64,000 nt of DNA from Litoditis marina (taxonomy: Eukaryota; Nematoda; Chromadorea; Rhabditida; Rhabditidae), in assembly GCA_964036275.1 (NCBI GenBank), contig OZ038434.1:37905279-37969278 (forward strand), given 5' to 3'. Made by a program: the position numbers and the translations under genes. The notes under the pieces were generated by a model that was given only the letters and a program-made list of their open reading frames with translations, had not been told where the DNA came from and ran no database searches. Positions 38,601 through 50,838 of this stretch are shown here, piece by piece; the first letter of the stretch is position 1; each line of letters opens with the position of its first letter.

Positions 38601-41341
38601 TTTGTCAGTTTTCCGACGTTTACCTGGGTAGGTGATCGGTCAATCTTTAAATACGTCAATCTGTCAATCTTTAAACAGGTATCGGTATTCTTCGATTTCA
38701 TCTGAAACCTGTATTTGCAACTGTTATCAAAATCCAGTTTCTTACGTACATGTTATCAACTTGAATAGCTCAAAAGTCCAGTTTACCGAAATACCGGTTA
38801 AGTTGTGGAACTGGATCAAATAGATCGTTCAAGACACATCGTTCGCTCATCACAAACAAACCCTGTACCGTATATGTGACCCTTTCAAGCTGTTTCTGTG
38901 TTTCAATTGCACTGTTTTACGCTCAAATTGTATATCTCTGTTTTCATCGAGACTGCAGGGTATATTCGATCAGTTCCTTTGTTGCAAACTTCCTAATGCT
39001 CCGAGTCTTTCTCGAGTTTGTACCTTTCACAGCTGTCCACGGCTGTTCTTTTCTCGTATATAAACACAAACATTCGAACCAATTAAATCCGCTACTGCTT
39101 TATTGAGGTTAATCCTCACTGAAGAGAATAACGATGAGAGATTTTTCCGACTGTGAGAACAGTTGAAGAGATAACAGAGTGCCACATCCTCCAATTCGGA
39201 AGATATTCTCACCTGTACGCAAAGTTTTCTTTTCTTGGTGAGTATGACCTCGACGAGCTCATCATTCTTCACGACGAACCTTCCGGCAGCGTAAGTTACG
39301 GTGACCTGAAAAATCGCTCACATAGTTCCTTGCTAATAGGCGAACCACTCTTTGTGGCGGTCTCGACGAGTGAGTGTGAAGGTTAGAGTGACGTAAACTG
39401 TTTCAGATTGTATGAGGTCTCACTGACTTCCACGTTCTCTAGATTGTAACTTGCTGATCGCACACTACTGACGCGAAAAAAGTTTCAGAGGTACTGAAAA
39501 ACGTGAGGCATTCAGTTCAATCAGTATCAACATGTAGTTTTGAACTATTGCGTACGAAAACGACAGAATAAGAAAGTTGATATGAAAGGGCTGGCTGAGA
39601 CCGACCAAACTCATATTAACATCTGCATGCATTCATTTTGATTCATTTAGAATACGGCAAATTTCATTTAGTCTCAATTATCACGCGCTACTTATGTTTG
39701 GCATGTCGGCGTAGTTGAACGAGCATTATAGTTCAGGATTGGTTGGCGCATGTCTGTGGCGGTCGGTGGCTATCGGTGAAAATGGTGTGGGTTGGCTGTG
39801 TATAGCTGGCGGTCGGTAATGAACCAGGATAGGTAATCGTTTGACTGTGGTTTTTCTTACCGACCGCCAGTTGGACACATGCCGACCCACACTCTTATCA
39901 CCGACCGCCAGTTGGTCATGTGCCGACCGAGCCTGAACCAACCGACCCCCATTCAAGTCATTTGCACGGTGATCCTTAACACTGCCCATTTGCATGTCGA
40001 TTCGTTTTGGAGAGAGTAATTCTTCGAGAGTCAATTCTCCCACCTTCTGTTCTTTCCTGGAGGGCCAATAATAGGGTGGGCTAACCACGTTGCCGTTGAA
40101 GTACACCTTACGTGTGGTAAGGTCTAAGTGAACCCGTTGATCATGCATGGTCACTTCCACCTCGTTCACTTTCGAAACACTGAAGAATAGGTTTATAGAG
40201 ACAACGTCAAGCTCAATAGGAGTCTGATATCATATCAAATGAAGTGCTATACAAGACAGGTTTCCTGAAGCTTGTTCGTTTAGACGCATACTGTCTGACA
40301 CTGCTCCGTTGCATTGATTAAATTTTCTTTCTCTTTCTCTCTCTCTCTCTTTCTCTCTTGTTTTTTTTTCTCCCTCTCTGTATTAACTAACCTCAGAAAT
40401 CTGGTATATTTAATTTACACAGAACAGATAACTGCGAGAGTTTGATTTTAGTACATGCCATAATTCACGCGTTCCGACAAGCCGGCAACGTGGTCATGAT
40501 AACGTGGTAACGTGGCACAGCGAAAAAAGAAAACACACACCATATTTATGTTTGCATTCGAGAAAAAAATTGAGAGAAAACCATAGCATAACTCACGTGG
40601 AACGGGGGTTGAGAAGTTTGTTCTTGGCAACTACTGTATAGTTGGAGAATCCATTGGTCAGTTTTCCGCATGGCTGCGAAAATACGTATGGACAAGTACC
40701 TAAAGCACAACTGGAATGAGACAATACATAAAAATATTGCTCGAACTGTGGGTGCAAAGTAAGAAAAAAGTATTTAGACACCAAACAAGGAGAGATCTCA
40801 ATTTTTTCTTGCACACATTTTCACTTATCACACAATTTTCTAGTATTATTCTGCACAACTCCGAAGTTGGTAAGTGAAATAAAAATGCATTCTTTAAGTG
40901 GAATGGCCGAATCAAAGTGAAATCTGTGACAAAAACACAGTTACGGTAGTGACAGTCACGAATTGGCAAGTTAATAAACGCACTCCTTTATTAGTACTTT
41001 TATTTAGAAAAGACCAGAGAATGACAGTAAGTTGGGTTTACAGAACAGAACATAAAGAGTGTGCTCTTTCCGAAACAAGCCTATACAGTGCTCATTGCAA
41101 TATCGTTCTGTGTTTATAGTTTGATACAGTTTATTTACTGCCAAAACTCGTGAACTACAGATGAGTTCAAATCAGACCAAAATACAAAAGCTGTCAAACT
41201 CTTTAACTGTCATTCTGAAACTGCGAAGTTAAAGTGACCCACCTTGATAATTGTATTTGAGTTGGTCGAAAGTGGTGTAATGGGGATCTCCCGAGAGACA
41301 AGATTTTTGAACCTTTTTGAGACAACCTCGGCGAGCGCCTT
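35694..41341 (-). CDS. Gene 2 exons 6-13: VWD domain, linker and C8 domain
   Basis: VWD begins SCLSGDPHYTTFDQLKYNYQ and ends FRGKGTLCGLAGNIDG with DDD, one Gly longer than gene 1. The C8 part has LCQPI, then GEGPFGPC, then SCRFDMCHKDIKCE. All phases are kept. Substitution is heavier in the linker exon 11 than in the VWD core, as expected for selection on a folded domain after an old duplication. Introns differ in length and repeat content from gene 1. Confidence 0.8.
37682..37806. mobile_element. Foldback MITE, family F1, copy 3
   Basis: The left end AAAGAAGGACGCTTATGTGG is identical to copy 1. The right half is its imperfect reverse complement (CCGTTGACACGGAATTGG, then GTCCTGCTTT). It lies in gene 2 intron 10, about 120 bp upstream of exon 11 in the direction of transcription. 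Gene 1 has no such insertion. Confidence 0.75.
39717..39965. repeat. Imperfect palindrome with CCGACCGCCAGTTGG motifs
   Basis: The left part has GGTTGGCGCATGTCTGTGGC, GGTCGGTGGC and GGCGGTCGGTAATG. The right part has ACCGACCGCCAGTTGG twice, each followed by a (A/T)CATGTGCCGACC-like phrase, ending near AACCAACCGACC. Together they make an inverted repeat of about 250 bp in gene 2 intron 8. It is probably a MITE, with no copy elsewhere in the window. Confidence 0.6.
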
Positions 41342-41913
41342 CTATAAATTCCACTCTGATGTCAATAATATAATTGGCAGAAAACGTAATGAATATTTGG
41401 GGTCGTAAAACTTTACCTTTACCTACTGGAACAATACACATTCAAATTGTAGATATTTGTAAGTTGCCGACGAATGGTTCGAGGGCAATTGTAGAAAGGC
41501 TCAATCGGTCAAAATAATTCCATTCAGAAGGTAGTACAAGATACAAGTGTTAGTGTGCAAACTCTATGAAAAACGAAGGTTAAAATTACCTTTTATTTTT
41601 ATTCATAATGTTGCGACCAGGCGTGTTGCTTAAAAATGACTCAATTTGTGCCCGGTAGGCAAATATGTTGCGAAGTTTTTTTCCTAGCCGGGCGCCCGTG
41701 AAAACGTCAGATCCTGCCTGCTCGGGCCGTTTCCAAGACGTGTGTTGTATAGGTTACACACATCGGCCACTACCAGCTGATAGATGGTAGTGTGAAGATA
41801 CGATCCCCCGATCCGATAATTCATATTATGATTAGTATTATCTCTCTAAAAGTATTATTGTTACTATTCTCATTACGTGTATTGTTTCTGTCAATGTCAC
41901 CCATGAAACTCAC

Positions 41914-44900
41914 TTGTGTATCCGCGTTTGCAGACACAGTTCGTTTGACGGTTGGAGACGAAGCACTCGGCATTGTCACCACACGTTTTCTTTCCATCAC
42001 ATTTGATCTCCTTCTCACACTTTTCACCAGCAAAGTTCGGCGGACAATCACATCTAAAACATCCGACTTTGGCAGTCAGATTTTCGAATTTCTCTATACC
42101 TTCGCTCGTTTCACGATTATCTGTTTCATCCCAGACCTACATAGAAGATTCACGTCATTTGATGTATTCGGGATGGATCCGTGATACAAACTATCCCTAA
42201 AATTATGATTTATCCCTAAAACAAGAACAAATACTTCACAGTTGATTCACGATCTCAGAGTATTGAGCCTGGCCAGTTTCCTGAGCTCCAAATTTAAGTT
42301 TTGTTTTCGATTTCGAGTTTGCCTTCAACAAATGCAGGAGTTGCAAATGAAGTATCGGCTAAACAGAATCAAATACAGACTTCCCTGCAACATTTTTTCA
42401 GATCTGATATTATAGCTTCCTATTTGACCTTAAGGTCCCCAATGTAAAGTCGGTTTGTAAGCACTCTCTCATATGTTTTCCAAATAACATCTGTCCGAAT
42501 AGTATCACTAGTGCCTACTGGAAAATAAAAACAATTTGTATTTTTTGGTTATTTTTGACATGAGTAATTTTTACTATTGGTACAAAGTTTGAAACCAGAA
42601 TTATGTACGGATGTCTGGGATACGGGCCCGCCGGTATTCAGGTAGTTTTGGTTAAATTACTTAAGTTTGATTTCGCAGTGTAGAGGAAATTTTATCTTGG
42701 TTCATTCTGTCAGTACGTGGCTGACTAGACGTAAACGTAATATTTTTATTAAATGGTTTTTTCTCGTAAAATTTTAAGTTTTGTGGTTACTTATCCCAGA
42801 TAGATCCTCAAATTTCTTCCGGATAAGTTTCAAAGTCATCAGGGATGAGATCCCGATCTTATCCCCGATGACTTTGAGATAACTTCGGGATGGATCCCTG
42901 ATATATCAGGTGTAGATGTTTCCTTTTGTACGTACTCATCACAGGACTCGGTAAGCAAAACGCGGCGCAACTCAGCGAAAGGCGGACAAAACAGGCGCAA
43001 TGCACGCAACTATCCACATTTTGCTAGCAATTTGAAGGGAGCCGCTTTTTCTAGCTCGTTGTGGATGGCGGCGACCGAACTGCCATAATTCCAACTTGAC
43101 TTTAAAATTTTATTTTCGCGGTCTGAACCTCGGCCCTTCTTTGTGCTTATTGAATGAATGAGCTTTCACACTGTGATTATCACACTCCAAGTTAACTTCA
43201 AATAGTTGCAGGCTATGGTAAAAGTGTCTGTTTTTCTCTTCTTCACTGTAATTTTATCATTTCGTGCTAATTGTCACGTGTTCAATCTCACTTTGTTGAA
43301 CTATTGGGAACTGGACTAAAGTTTCAAGTGGTTCTTCTACGAATGTGGTTTTTTCCTTTGCCCTTCACATGAAAATGGTGACAATCTGGTGGAAAACTTG
43401 AGAAAAAAAAGAAAAAAATCAAACTAAACCTGTTCTGGAAAGCGCCGTTCATTTAAAATCCCATTTGTGAACGTCATAAATATCATGTGTCGTTGAAATA
43501 GGACCACAATCGAGTAACCAACTGACCGAATTGGCCAATCACAAATGTTTTCATCACGTACTTGTAATTGTTCGACTTAGGAGATACGTCCACCAAGCAG
43601 GTACCGCCATTGAGACAAGGATTCGAATCGCAGGCGGAGGGTGGACAGGGCGGGCAGTTCGGGTGGCGAGTGTTATTCGCTGCAGAAGCGTCTTGCTGTA
43701 AAATAAACGTTTTGAAGCGATTTGAACTCTGCAGTCCAGAAGCGGAATCAGGGTGGGTTCACCTGTTATTTGGTTACCAATGAAATTTGAGAAAAAAAAA
43801 CTGAAAACTGACCATGAGAACGCTGCGAGGGAGGCGAGCGTGAGATACACCCTGAAAATATACAGCTACTCAGAATATAGCCTGTTAATTACATTGGTCG
43901 AAACTGTATTGCAACATATCTAGAGATAGTGTGCACCAAAGAGACGTCAGACGACGAGACGTAAAATCCATGACAGCCAATATCTATGACAGCCTTTCTG
44001 CATAAACAGTGATTTACTGTTTTGCAACGACACTTGTTCTGAGTATCGTTTTGAGCAATTCATGAATCTGTCAGCAATGACGAATTTTTCGTTGTAATTA
44101 AGAAAATGTCTGGGCTATGCACAAATGTATTTGCACAGAGAAACACTGAAAAATGGTGAGAAAAAACGCGGAAATAGTAGTTCCAGGAATTCAACTGAAG
44201 CTTGGAGAATAAAATCGCGCGCAGCGCGAAGCGCTGTGCGAGATTTGTCTTTGGTCCGGCTAATGCGCGCCTCCGTTTTTTTAGTTTTCCCATAAAAAGG
44301 CTGAAATTCGCAAAACGAAACTTTTAATGAATCGGACGTGTTCTGAAGCATATTTGCAAGTTGTGTTATAAATTTGAACGAAATCGGTTGAGTTCGAGCC
44401 AAGTTATGACGTTTTCGCTTCATCCAGAGCGCCAACTTCCGTCGTGTTTCCTTCCGTTCTTCCGGGCGTTTACACAATACTATCTCGACCGTAACTGAAC
44501 CGATTTTGCTGAGTTTGGAGGTCATGATAGTGTTCCTACTCAATCCCCAGCTGCGCAAATTTTTTTTTTGAAAAAAATCATTTCTCACCAAATTACAGCC
44601 TTTCGAATTAAAGTCTCTGCGTCTCTCCATTTAGCACGCTCTCTCGCTTTCTCTGTCAGCTCGGTCATGCAAACTGTCTTGTAACTTAGGGTAACACTGA
44701 CCGATTTCGATGAAAATTTAAATATGATACCATCGTGACTTTAATTTAAGTAAAAAGTATTCTATCGCTGACGTCATTCAGGATTCTGGAGACCCGATGA
44801 CGTCATCTTTGAAAAGTGCAAAGTTGACGTCAAATATGTTTTCAAATGATGATAATAGTTGGCAAATGGGGTATTAACGGTGAAACTTCATCTAAACATG

Positions 44901-46859
44901 ACGTATTCTGGGATTCTGAAAGCCAAATGACGTCATTTTTGAAAAGTGCAAAGTTAACGTAACATATATTTTCAAATTATGGTAATATCTTAGAAAGGGT
45001 CAATTAACGGTGAAACTCAATCTAAGAGTGACGTATTCTGAGATTCTGGAGACCAGATGACGTCATTTTTGAAAAGTGCAAAGTTGACGTCACATATATT
45101 TTCAAATGCTGAAAATATCTTAAAAATGGTATATTAACGATGAAACTTTATCTAAATATGACTTATTCTGGAATTCAGAAGGCCAGATGACGTCAACTTT
45201 TGAAAATAATTGACGTGAAATATGTTTTCGACTACTGAAAGTTCTTTAAAATTGGTCAATTCACGATGAAACTTCATTCAAGCATGACGTATTCTGGGAT
45301 TCTGAAGGGCAGATAAAGTAAGTTTTTAGAACTGCAATGTTGACGTCATATTTTTTTCGAATGGTGGTAATACTTGACAAAAGGTTCATTAAGAAAACAA
45401 TTTCATCTGCACCGTACAGATCGAATCACATACCTACGGCATGTTTACAAAAAGAGAAAAATTCATGAAAAAGTGGGGGCCCAAAGACTGTGAGATTTGT
45501 CTTCTGCTGTGCGCCCCTTAGACAACTACTCTCAAATGGAGCAGCTACTGCTACAAAAACCGAAAAATACTAGTATACTCAAGTATAACTGTTTACAAAC
45601 ATACAAAAGTCGTAAAATATTTTCTCAAACCTGTAAACTAGAATCTACAAATCACAGATGTTAACTCAACGTAGTCAATTATAGAGTTCCTGGTTTTGTG
45701 CACAATGGTTGGCATTTTTTGTCATTACTTCCATTCTAGGTGCTATAACACTTGGCATATTATTCAACAGTTGTTCTCTTTTCGCAGCTGTGACTTGTAG
45801 ATTCTAGTTAACAGGTTTGAAAAAATATTTTACGACTTTTGTATGTTTGTAAACAGTTATACTTGAGTATACTAGTATTTTTCGGTTTTTGTAGCAGTAG
45901 CTGCTCCATTTGAGAGTAGTTGTCTAAGGGGCGCACAGCAGAAGACAAATCTCACAGTCTTTGGGCCCCCACTTTTTCATGAATAAACTTTTCAAATTGG
46001 CAAACAAGACTTCATTCGAGTCTTTCTCGGAAGAGGTGGATTTAGTACTTCTCTTCTTTTATCTGATTCATTTCATCAAGCGTTTAATTAGATTTTTTGA
46101 TCGTAGGGGAAAATATTAAATATCATAATTTACGCGCGTTCGCCTCATGCAAGTTTTATTACGAACGTTTGAACGTTTGCATTTCATTAAGATTCATGCT
46201 CATGAATGAACGCCATAAACGCTCCCAGACTCTCCGTGGTAATGAAAGTATCTATATACCATATTTGGATCGACGTAAATTCCTCCATCCGCATGATGGT
46301 ACTTCTTGAGTTTCTGTTGAAGGTCTCGGATGACTTGCAGAAGTTTTTCTGGAGGCTCGCACGACAGGTCCTCGCAACTTGAAATGTTTCAAAAACTACA
46401 CATGTCGATGGCAACCACAGAGTTTGATGTGGAGTCTGATGACTTACCAAAATTTACCTTTTTATGAATATATGACGTTCGGGAACAGTTTACTATTGTA
46501 GTTCGCGTGTTATCCATCATTTGAACTGAATTTCACAAAGTTCTCTGTATGTGTCAATTATTGGCTCACATCCTATCGACGCTCGAATCAGTTATATTGA
46601 ACTATGGGATGTGCTTCAGTATTGAATCGCATATGAGAGCTTCTATACTAGTCTAACTTCTCCGAAGAAAGTTGATATGTTGTGTTGTTGCCCTAACCCG
46701 CTGTGTTTGGGTTATGAAACCGCCGCCTTTTGGTTGAAAAATTCAGCGTGTTCCACGATCAAACTACAATGAAGTTCTGTTCACCCCTTATAGTTCATCA
46801 ACTGACCTTGAGGCTAGTGAAGCCGAAAAGAGGCTCATGAACAGTAACCATTGTATCAT
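41914..46859 (-). CDS. Gene 2 exons 1-5: signal peptide, linker and two EGF-like domains
   Basis: Exon 1 encodes MIQWLLFMSLFSASLAS, a signal peptide nearly the same as in gene 1. Exon 2 encodes CEDLSCEPPEKLLQVI and HHADGGIYVDPNM. Exon 3 encodes GVSHARLPRSVLM. Exon 4 has CDSNPCLNGGTCLVDV. Exon 5 has CDCPPNFAGEKCE plus a second EGF-like unit ending CVCKRGYT. Splice sites are TTTCAG or TTTTAG with GTATAT, GTCAGT, GTACGT and GTGAGT. The intron between exons 2 and 3 hosts a foldback element with a 130-bp array (44215-45982). Confidence 0.8.
42785..42910. repeat. Inverted repeat around AAAGTCATCAGGGAT
   Basis: Left arm TTTCAAAGTCATCAGGGATG and right arm CCCCGATGACTTTGAGATAA are inverted, with CGGGATGGATCCCTGAT at the outer right. 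Loose related phrases (CGGGATGGATCCGTGATAC) occur at 42170-42185. It lies in gene 2 intron 4 and is probably a small foldback element. Confidence 0.5.
44215..45982. mobile_element. Foldback / Helitron-like element with 130-bp array, copy 1 (5 units)
   Basis: Left end TCGCGCGCAGCGCGAAGCGC forms a 10-bp hairpin with a GAA loop. The right end is a large palindrome (arms about 45462-45659 and 45787-45982) ending TTTTTCATGAA. Between them is a tandem array (about 44760-45400) of 130-bp units with at least eight TGACGTCA sites. It lies in gene 2 intron 2. The second copy at 50839 is complete and shows no target duplication, which suggests a Helitron/Helentron-type rather than a cut-and-paste element. 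No conserved protein is encoded. Confidence 0.75.
44760..45400 (+). repeat. 130-bp tandem repeat, about 5 units, rich in TGACGTCA
   Basis: Units are marked by GATGACGTCATTTTTGAAAA near 44797, 44927, 45057 and 45187 plus a degenerate one near 45311, a constant 130-bp step. Most units also hold a second TGACGTCA about 30 bases on (AAGTTGACGTCACATAT). The last unit has lost the first site. Confidence 0.88.
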
Positions 46860-48498
46860 CGCGAGCTAGGACTCCAAATCTAGAACAGAAAACATTTAAA
46901 CAACAAATGAGAGAGTCATTCAAAACTTTCGGTCATTTCAAACAGAGAAGTTTCTACTAGAAAGAAGTTTATACACGGAGAGCGCGTCTACACAATCACT
47001 GCAAATTTCTATCACACATCACCAGAGACTTAGTGCAAATGTGATACACTCTTTTTTTTTTGGTTTTTATACCCCTGTAAGGAGAAGGAAAGATATGGAT
47101 GGAGAAAGAAACAGAGAAAGTGAAAAGAGAGAGATAGAGAAAAAAGTCAGCAAGCTGAGAGAAAGAGAGACAGAAGTTAGCAAGATAAAATCAAGAGGTT
47201 GGTAGAGAGAGGGCAAGCAAGAGAAAGAGGTGGGAAAACAAAGACAGTGTGAAGGAGGAAAAGAAAGTCGATGGGTAGAGTAAGAGAGCAAGAGAGACAA
47301 CAAAAAGAAAAAGAGAAAAGGGAAAATGGAAAAGATGAGATAGCGAGCAAGAAAGAGAAAAAACGGAAAAGGAGTGAGAAAAAATGAATGAGAAAGAGAG
47401 AGGGGATTGATTGAAAGAAAGATAAGGGAGAAGGTGGAGAAGAGCTCGTTTCTTCTGGTTTGGAATGATTCTGTCGTCTCCGAAGCTCCTTTTGTACTGC
47501 CGTGCAGAATATTAACTAAGAAAAACCGGCAGGAATGTTGGATTTCATGAACCTCTGCGAACAATTAGTATTCAATGCTTCTCTTCGCAGTATCTGTCGA
47601 ATATTAACTAAGAAAAACAAGCAGGAATGTTGATTCCATCGGATTTCGTGTATGAAATCAGTATTCACTGCCTTTCTATCCAGTGTTTGTCATAAAGAAA
47701 CAAGTATACAGTTTCCAATACGATGATGAAACAAAATAAATATTAAAAATGATGTTTTCTGCGTTGTATTTGAGGCTAGGTCGCATCGTTACCGATCGTT
47801 AAGTTTTTTCTGTATCACCTCAGCACTACCCGGGGTTATCTTTGACGACAAAGGACAGATGATTCTACTTCGAGAAAGTTTTTGAATAAACAAATCGTGC
47901 TAAGTGGAATGGAGTCAACTTAAATGAAGTTTACAAGTGAATGAATGTAGTACCACGCCAAAATAAAAGAACTTTTGAATAAATTGCTTTGTTTGCAATG
48001 GAACTAAAAAAACAGGTACATAATCATTTATCCCGATTTACAATGTGAAACCGCACAAATCGTGTACAAGAGATTTGCTGTGTGTTTCCAGTGTTATATA
48101 TGTGGAGCTTAATTTGTTCAATTGAAACAAATAGAAAATGAGTGAAAATGTCTTTTTTGCCGTGATTAACGCTCAACCGGTTATCCCAAAAAACTTAATT
48201 GTAATTGGTTTAGTTAGATTTTAAATCATTCCTTGGCGTACACTCAATGCGCATCAACCAACATGTGCCAAGTAATTCCGTTTTGCTTATTAGTATGATC
48301 AGTTTTTGATAATTCGTTTGCAACAACTATTCCTTATATTTATCTAATTAGGAATAATCTTCGAAAACTTCGTTCTTGTAGATTTTTGTTCAAGGTAGGA
48401 CACGAAAAAAACATTTTTTAGCTACTCCAGGAGCTGACAAAACGTGATAGATAAAAATGGAGAAAAAGTAGTGATTTACTTGAAATTACAGTTATTAT
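46860..48498. promoter_or_regulatory. Upstream region of gene 2
   Basis: Holds a degenerate purine-rich tract (47090-47440), counterpart of the GA repeat upstream of gene 1, and conserved blocks 47455-47700 and 48190-48260 shared with gene 1. The block includes TCTCCGAAGCTCCTTTTGTA and GAATATTAACTAAGA twice. Conservation of blocks in the same order and distance suggests shared control elements or simply an old shared duplication. The long minus-strand open frame at 47067-47564 is the complement of the purine tract and is not a gene. Confidence 0.5.
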
Positions 48499-49902
48499 TG
48501 TCGCGTACGCGATAGCGAGTATTTTGTGATTGTGTCAGCAACGCGCGCTGGCGCAAAGTGAGTGCGCCTTCTCTTGACGCACGACCAATTTGGCTGCGTA
48601 TCAACGAGTTTTGGCTGCGTATCTTTCTTTTTACATCTATGCAATTGGCCTAAAATCTTTAGGTTGGTACCTTTCTGTCATGTGAGTATGTAGCAAGTGA
48701 AATGTGAAGGAATGATGCAAATGTGGTTGTGAGCAATTATAACATGTGAAACTGCAATAGTGAAGCGCTCTCCCCTGAGCTACTAAGATGATGTAACTGA
48801 CTGGCAATATTCTGTGATGCTCGTAATTGTAACCAAGGGATGAAAAGATTGTTGTATTTAACATATTAATTATTGTAATGTTCATAGACAATATAGTATA
48901 TGAATCCTATGTAATTATATGTTCTGTTCTATATGATTCACACAAAGGCAAGAGTGAAAATGTGCTGTGAAAGCAAGGTTGAAACTTGTACGTAATATTT
49001 CTCTATGAGGAATAGAATATCGCCCTGTATCGTGTGTAAAATACCACTGAACCACCGTAGATGCACTGGACAGTCGGTTTCTTGCCTAGCAAGAGCTGAC
49101 TTGTCTTCTTTTGGCTAACTTTAACTTTTGGCTATTATTTGAGCATGCGAACACACGATGCCGGCGCGAAATGGTGCATCGGCAAATGGATAATGTGAGA
49201 ATTGAGTGAAATGCCTGTAGTTTGTGTGAATCATTTAGTTCTGCAATGTGAACTCAAATTGTCTCGATTTGGAAGAATTTTTGATGATTTGAGCAAGCTG
49301 TGACCGAATGCAAATAATCTGACCCATTGCTAAAGTGATTTTTTTTCGATTTTGACGCCACATTTTCGTTTTTGTTGTTTGTTTCGCGATGTTTGGTGAA
49401 TTCGTATTCTTCTTATGTTCTGATCGGTTGCGAAGGAAGTGTCACTCATGATTGGAATGTTCCAGAGCTGGTTCGTAGTGAATATTCGATGAATTTGAGC
49501 AAATTGGAGGGAATGGAATTTTTTTGTTCGACGCAATTCGAAAATGGATGGCAAGAAAGGTGAATATTTTGGAAGTGATATTTTCTGTCGAGTAGCGAGA
49601 TGATGAATGCAGTTTATAAATTTCTGTGTTGAGGAAAAAGAGCTGAGTGGTGATTTGAGTTGTGTTTTTTGTCTTGCATCATATCAGAAGGAGGGAGAGT
49701 GCAGCAGTTTTTGTGTGGTTATTTCGTGATTAATTTGCAAGAAAAGGAAAACGAGTGCGAGACAACGCTCAATTTTCTTGTTTCTCCAGTAATTTATTTT
49801 TGTGTGTCGGATCGCAATATTTTGAATTTGTGTGGCACCAAAATTAGTGAAGGACTGGAGAGATTATGAGGAATGGACATGTTGACGCACCTACTGTGAT
49901 GG
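48499..49902 (+). mobile_element. BEL/Pao-type LTR, plus orientation
   Basis: Begins TGTCGCGTACGCGATAGCG. The same 1.4-kb sequence occurs inverted at 50560-53883, where it abuts a polypurine tract and gag, which identifies it as an LTR. The two copies part company after CGCACCTACTGTGA, so the true LTR end may be there or beyond. Downstream (49903-50450) is unmatched sequence with no gag. This may be a solo or truncated LTR. Confidence 0.75.
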
Positions 49903-50559
49903 ATTTGAGAGTGAAGTGACAGCAATGGAATGGATTTAATCTTTGTTTCAGGTTTCGTGATTCTGTGTCGTTCGGATGATCGTTGCTCGTTGCTATTTGA
50001 GCTAAGAAGATGCATCGATGTCAATTATTCCGTCTTCAAGTCCAAGAGAAGTCGTTGAAATGACCACAAATGGTCGGGATACTACTGGAGTCAAAAGTAA
50101 GAGGAAATTTATTACTAGTGGCAGCTGGTGCGAAGCACTGTTGCAGTCAACTTTTATATTTTCCTTTTGTTTTATTTCTTTAGTTTCTTTCCGTGAGCAA
50201 GTGAACAAAGGAGTGCAAGTGAGTGAAATTAGCAAATTGCGCAACCTACGTGAAGCGAGCATGCAATTTTCAGATGGGATTTGTTTCTTTATTCTGGCTA
50301 TGTGTGATATTATTCGGCGATGAACTTTGTGTAGTTTTTCTCTTGAGCTGTGATGTGAGCGCGATGTGTAGTTTTCAAGTTGATTGTTCATTGAAGGGCA
50401 ACTTAATTGGGGAATTACTGTTTGTGTGATATTGCGATGAGACTTGGACTGAAGAGAGTGTGGCAGCTGTATTTAACACATATTCGATCTTCAGTACAAT
50501 CCTTATTCAGTGACACGGGAGCAATCAACAAATCGGCCATCACTAATTCAATAAACGGT
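49903..50559. other. Spacer between two converging LTRs
   Basis: About 660 bp that does not match either gag copy. Short open frames exist on both strands, none with family resemblance. It may contain the unmatched 3-prime parts of the two LTRs, leader sequence of the plus element, or host DNA. Confidence 0.4.
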
Positions 50560-50838
50560 CACAGTAGGTGCGTCAACATGTCCATTCCTCATAATCTCTC
50601 CAGTCCTTCACTAATTTTGGTGCCACACAAATTCAAAATATTGCGATCCGACACACAAAAATAAATTACTGGAGAAACAAGAAAATTGAGCGTTGTCTCG
50701 TACTCATTTTCCCTTTCTTGCAAATTAATCACGAAATAACCACACAAAAACTGCTGCACTCTCCCTCCTTCTGATATGATGCAAGACAAAAAACACAACT
50801 CAAATCACCATTCAGCTCTTTTTCCTCAACACAGAAAA

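Larger units (their letters stand above)
31256..46859 (-). pseudogene. Gene 2: paralogue of gene 1, disrupted in exon 18 and lacking the FReD tail
   Basis: Exons: 46859-46807, 46377-46260, 43851-43813, 43695-43562, 42053-41914, 41341-41243, 40699-40597, 40179-40044, 39305-39213, 38527-38436, 37559-37400, 36583-36485, 35790-35694, 35399-35261, 34925-34803, 34504-34434, 33320-33232, then exon 18 split into 33012-32973 and 31301-31256. Order, phase and nearly all lengths equal gene 1, so this is a genomic duplication. About 623 codons remain: signal peptide, EGF, EGF, VWD, C8, TIL, EGF, cbEGF. No stop or frameshift was seen in exons 1-17. A 1.67-kb transposon lies inside exon 18, and no counterpart of gene 1 exons 19-23 was found up to gene 3. 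It could still be expressed as a shorter protein; calling it a pseudogene is an inference. Confidence 0.7.

Noticed and set aside
39726..40169. 147-codon minus-strand open frame
   Set aside because: Only its first part is real (gene 2 exon 8, 40179-40044). The rest is intron read-through into a palindromic repeat.
44115..44630. 171-codon minus-strand open frame at the left end of the foldback element
   Set aside because: The second copy of the same element (50839 on) does not keep the frame open, so it is not under coding constraint.
47067..47564. 165-codon minus-strand open frame rich in Ser, Leu and Phe
   Set aside because: It is the complement of a purine-rich GA tract upstream of gene 2; the counterpart at 16795-17067 is likewise a dinucleotide-repeat artefact.
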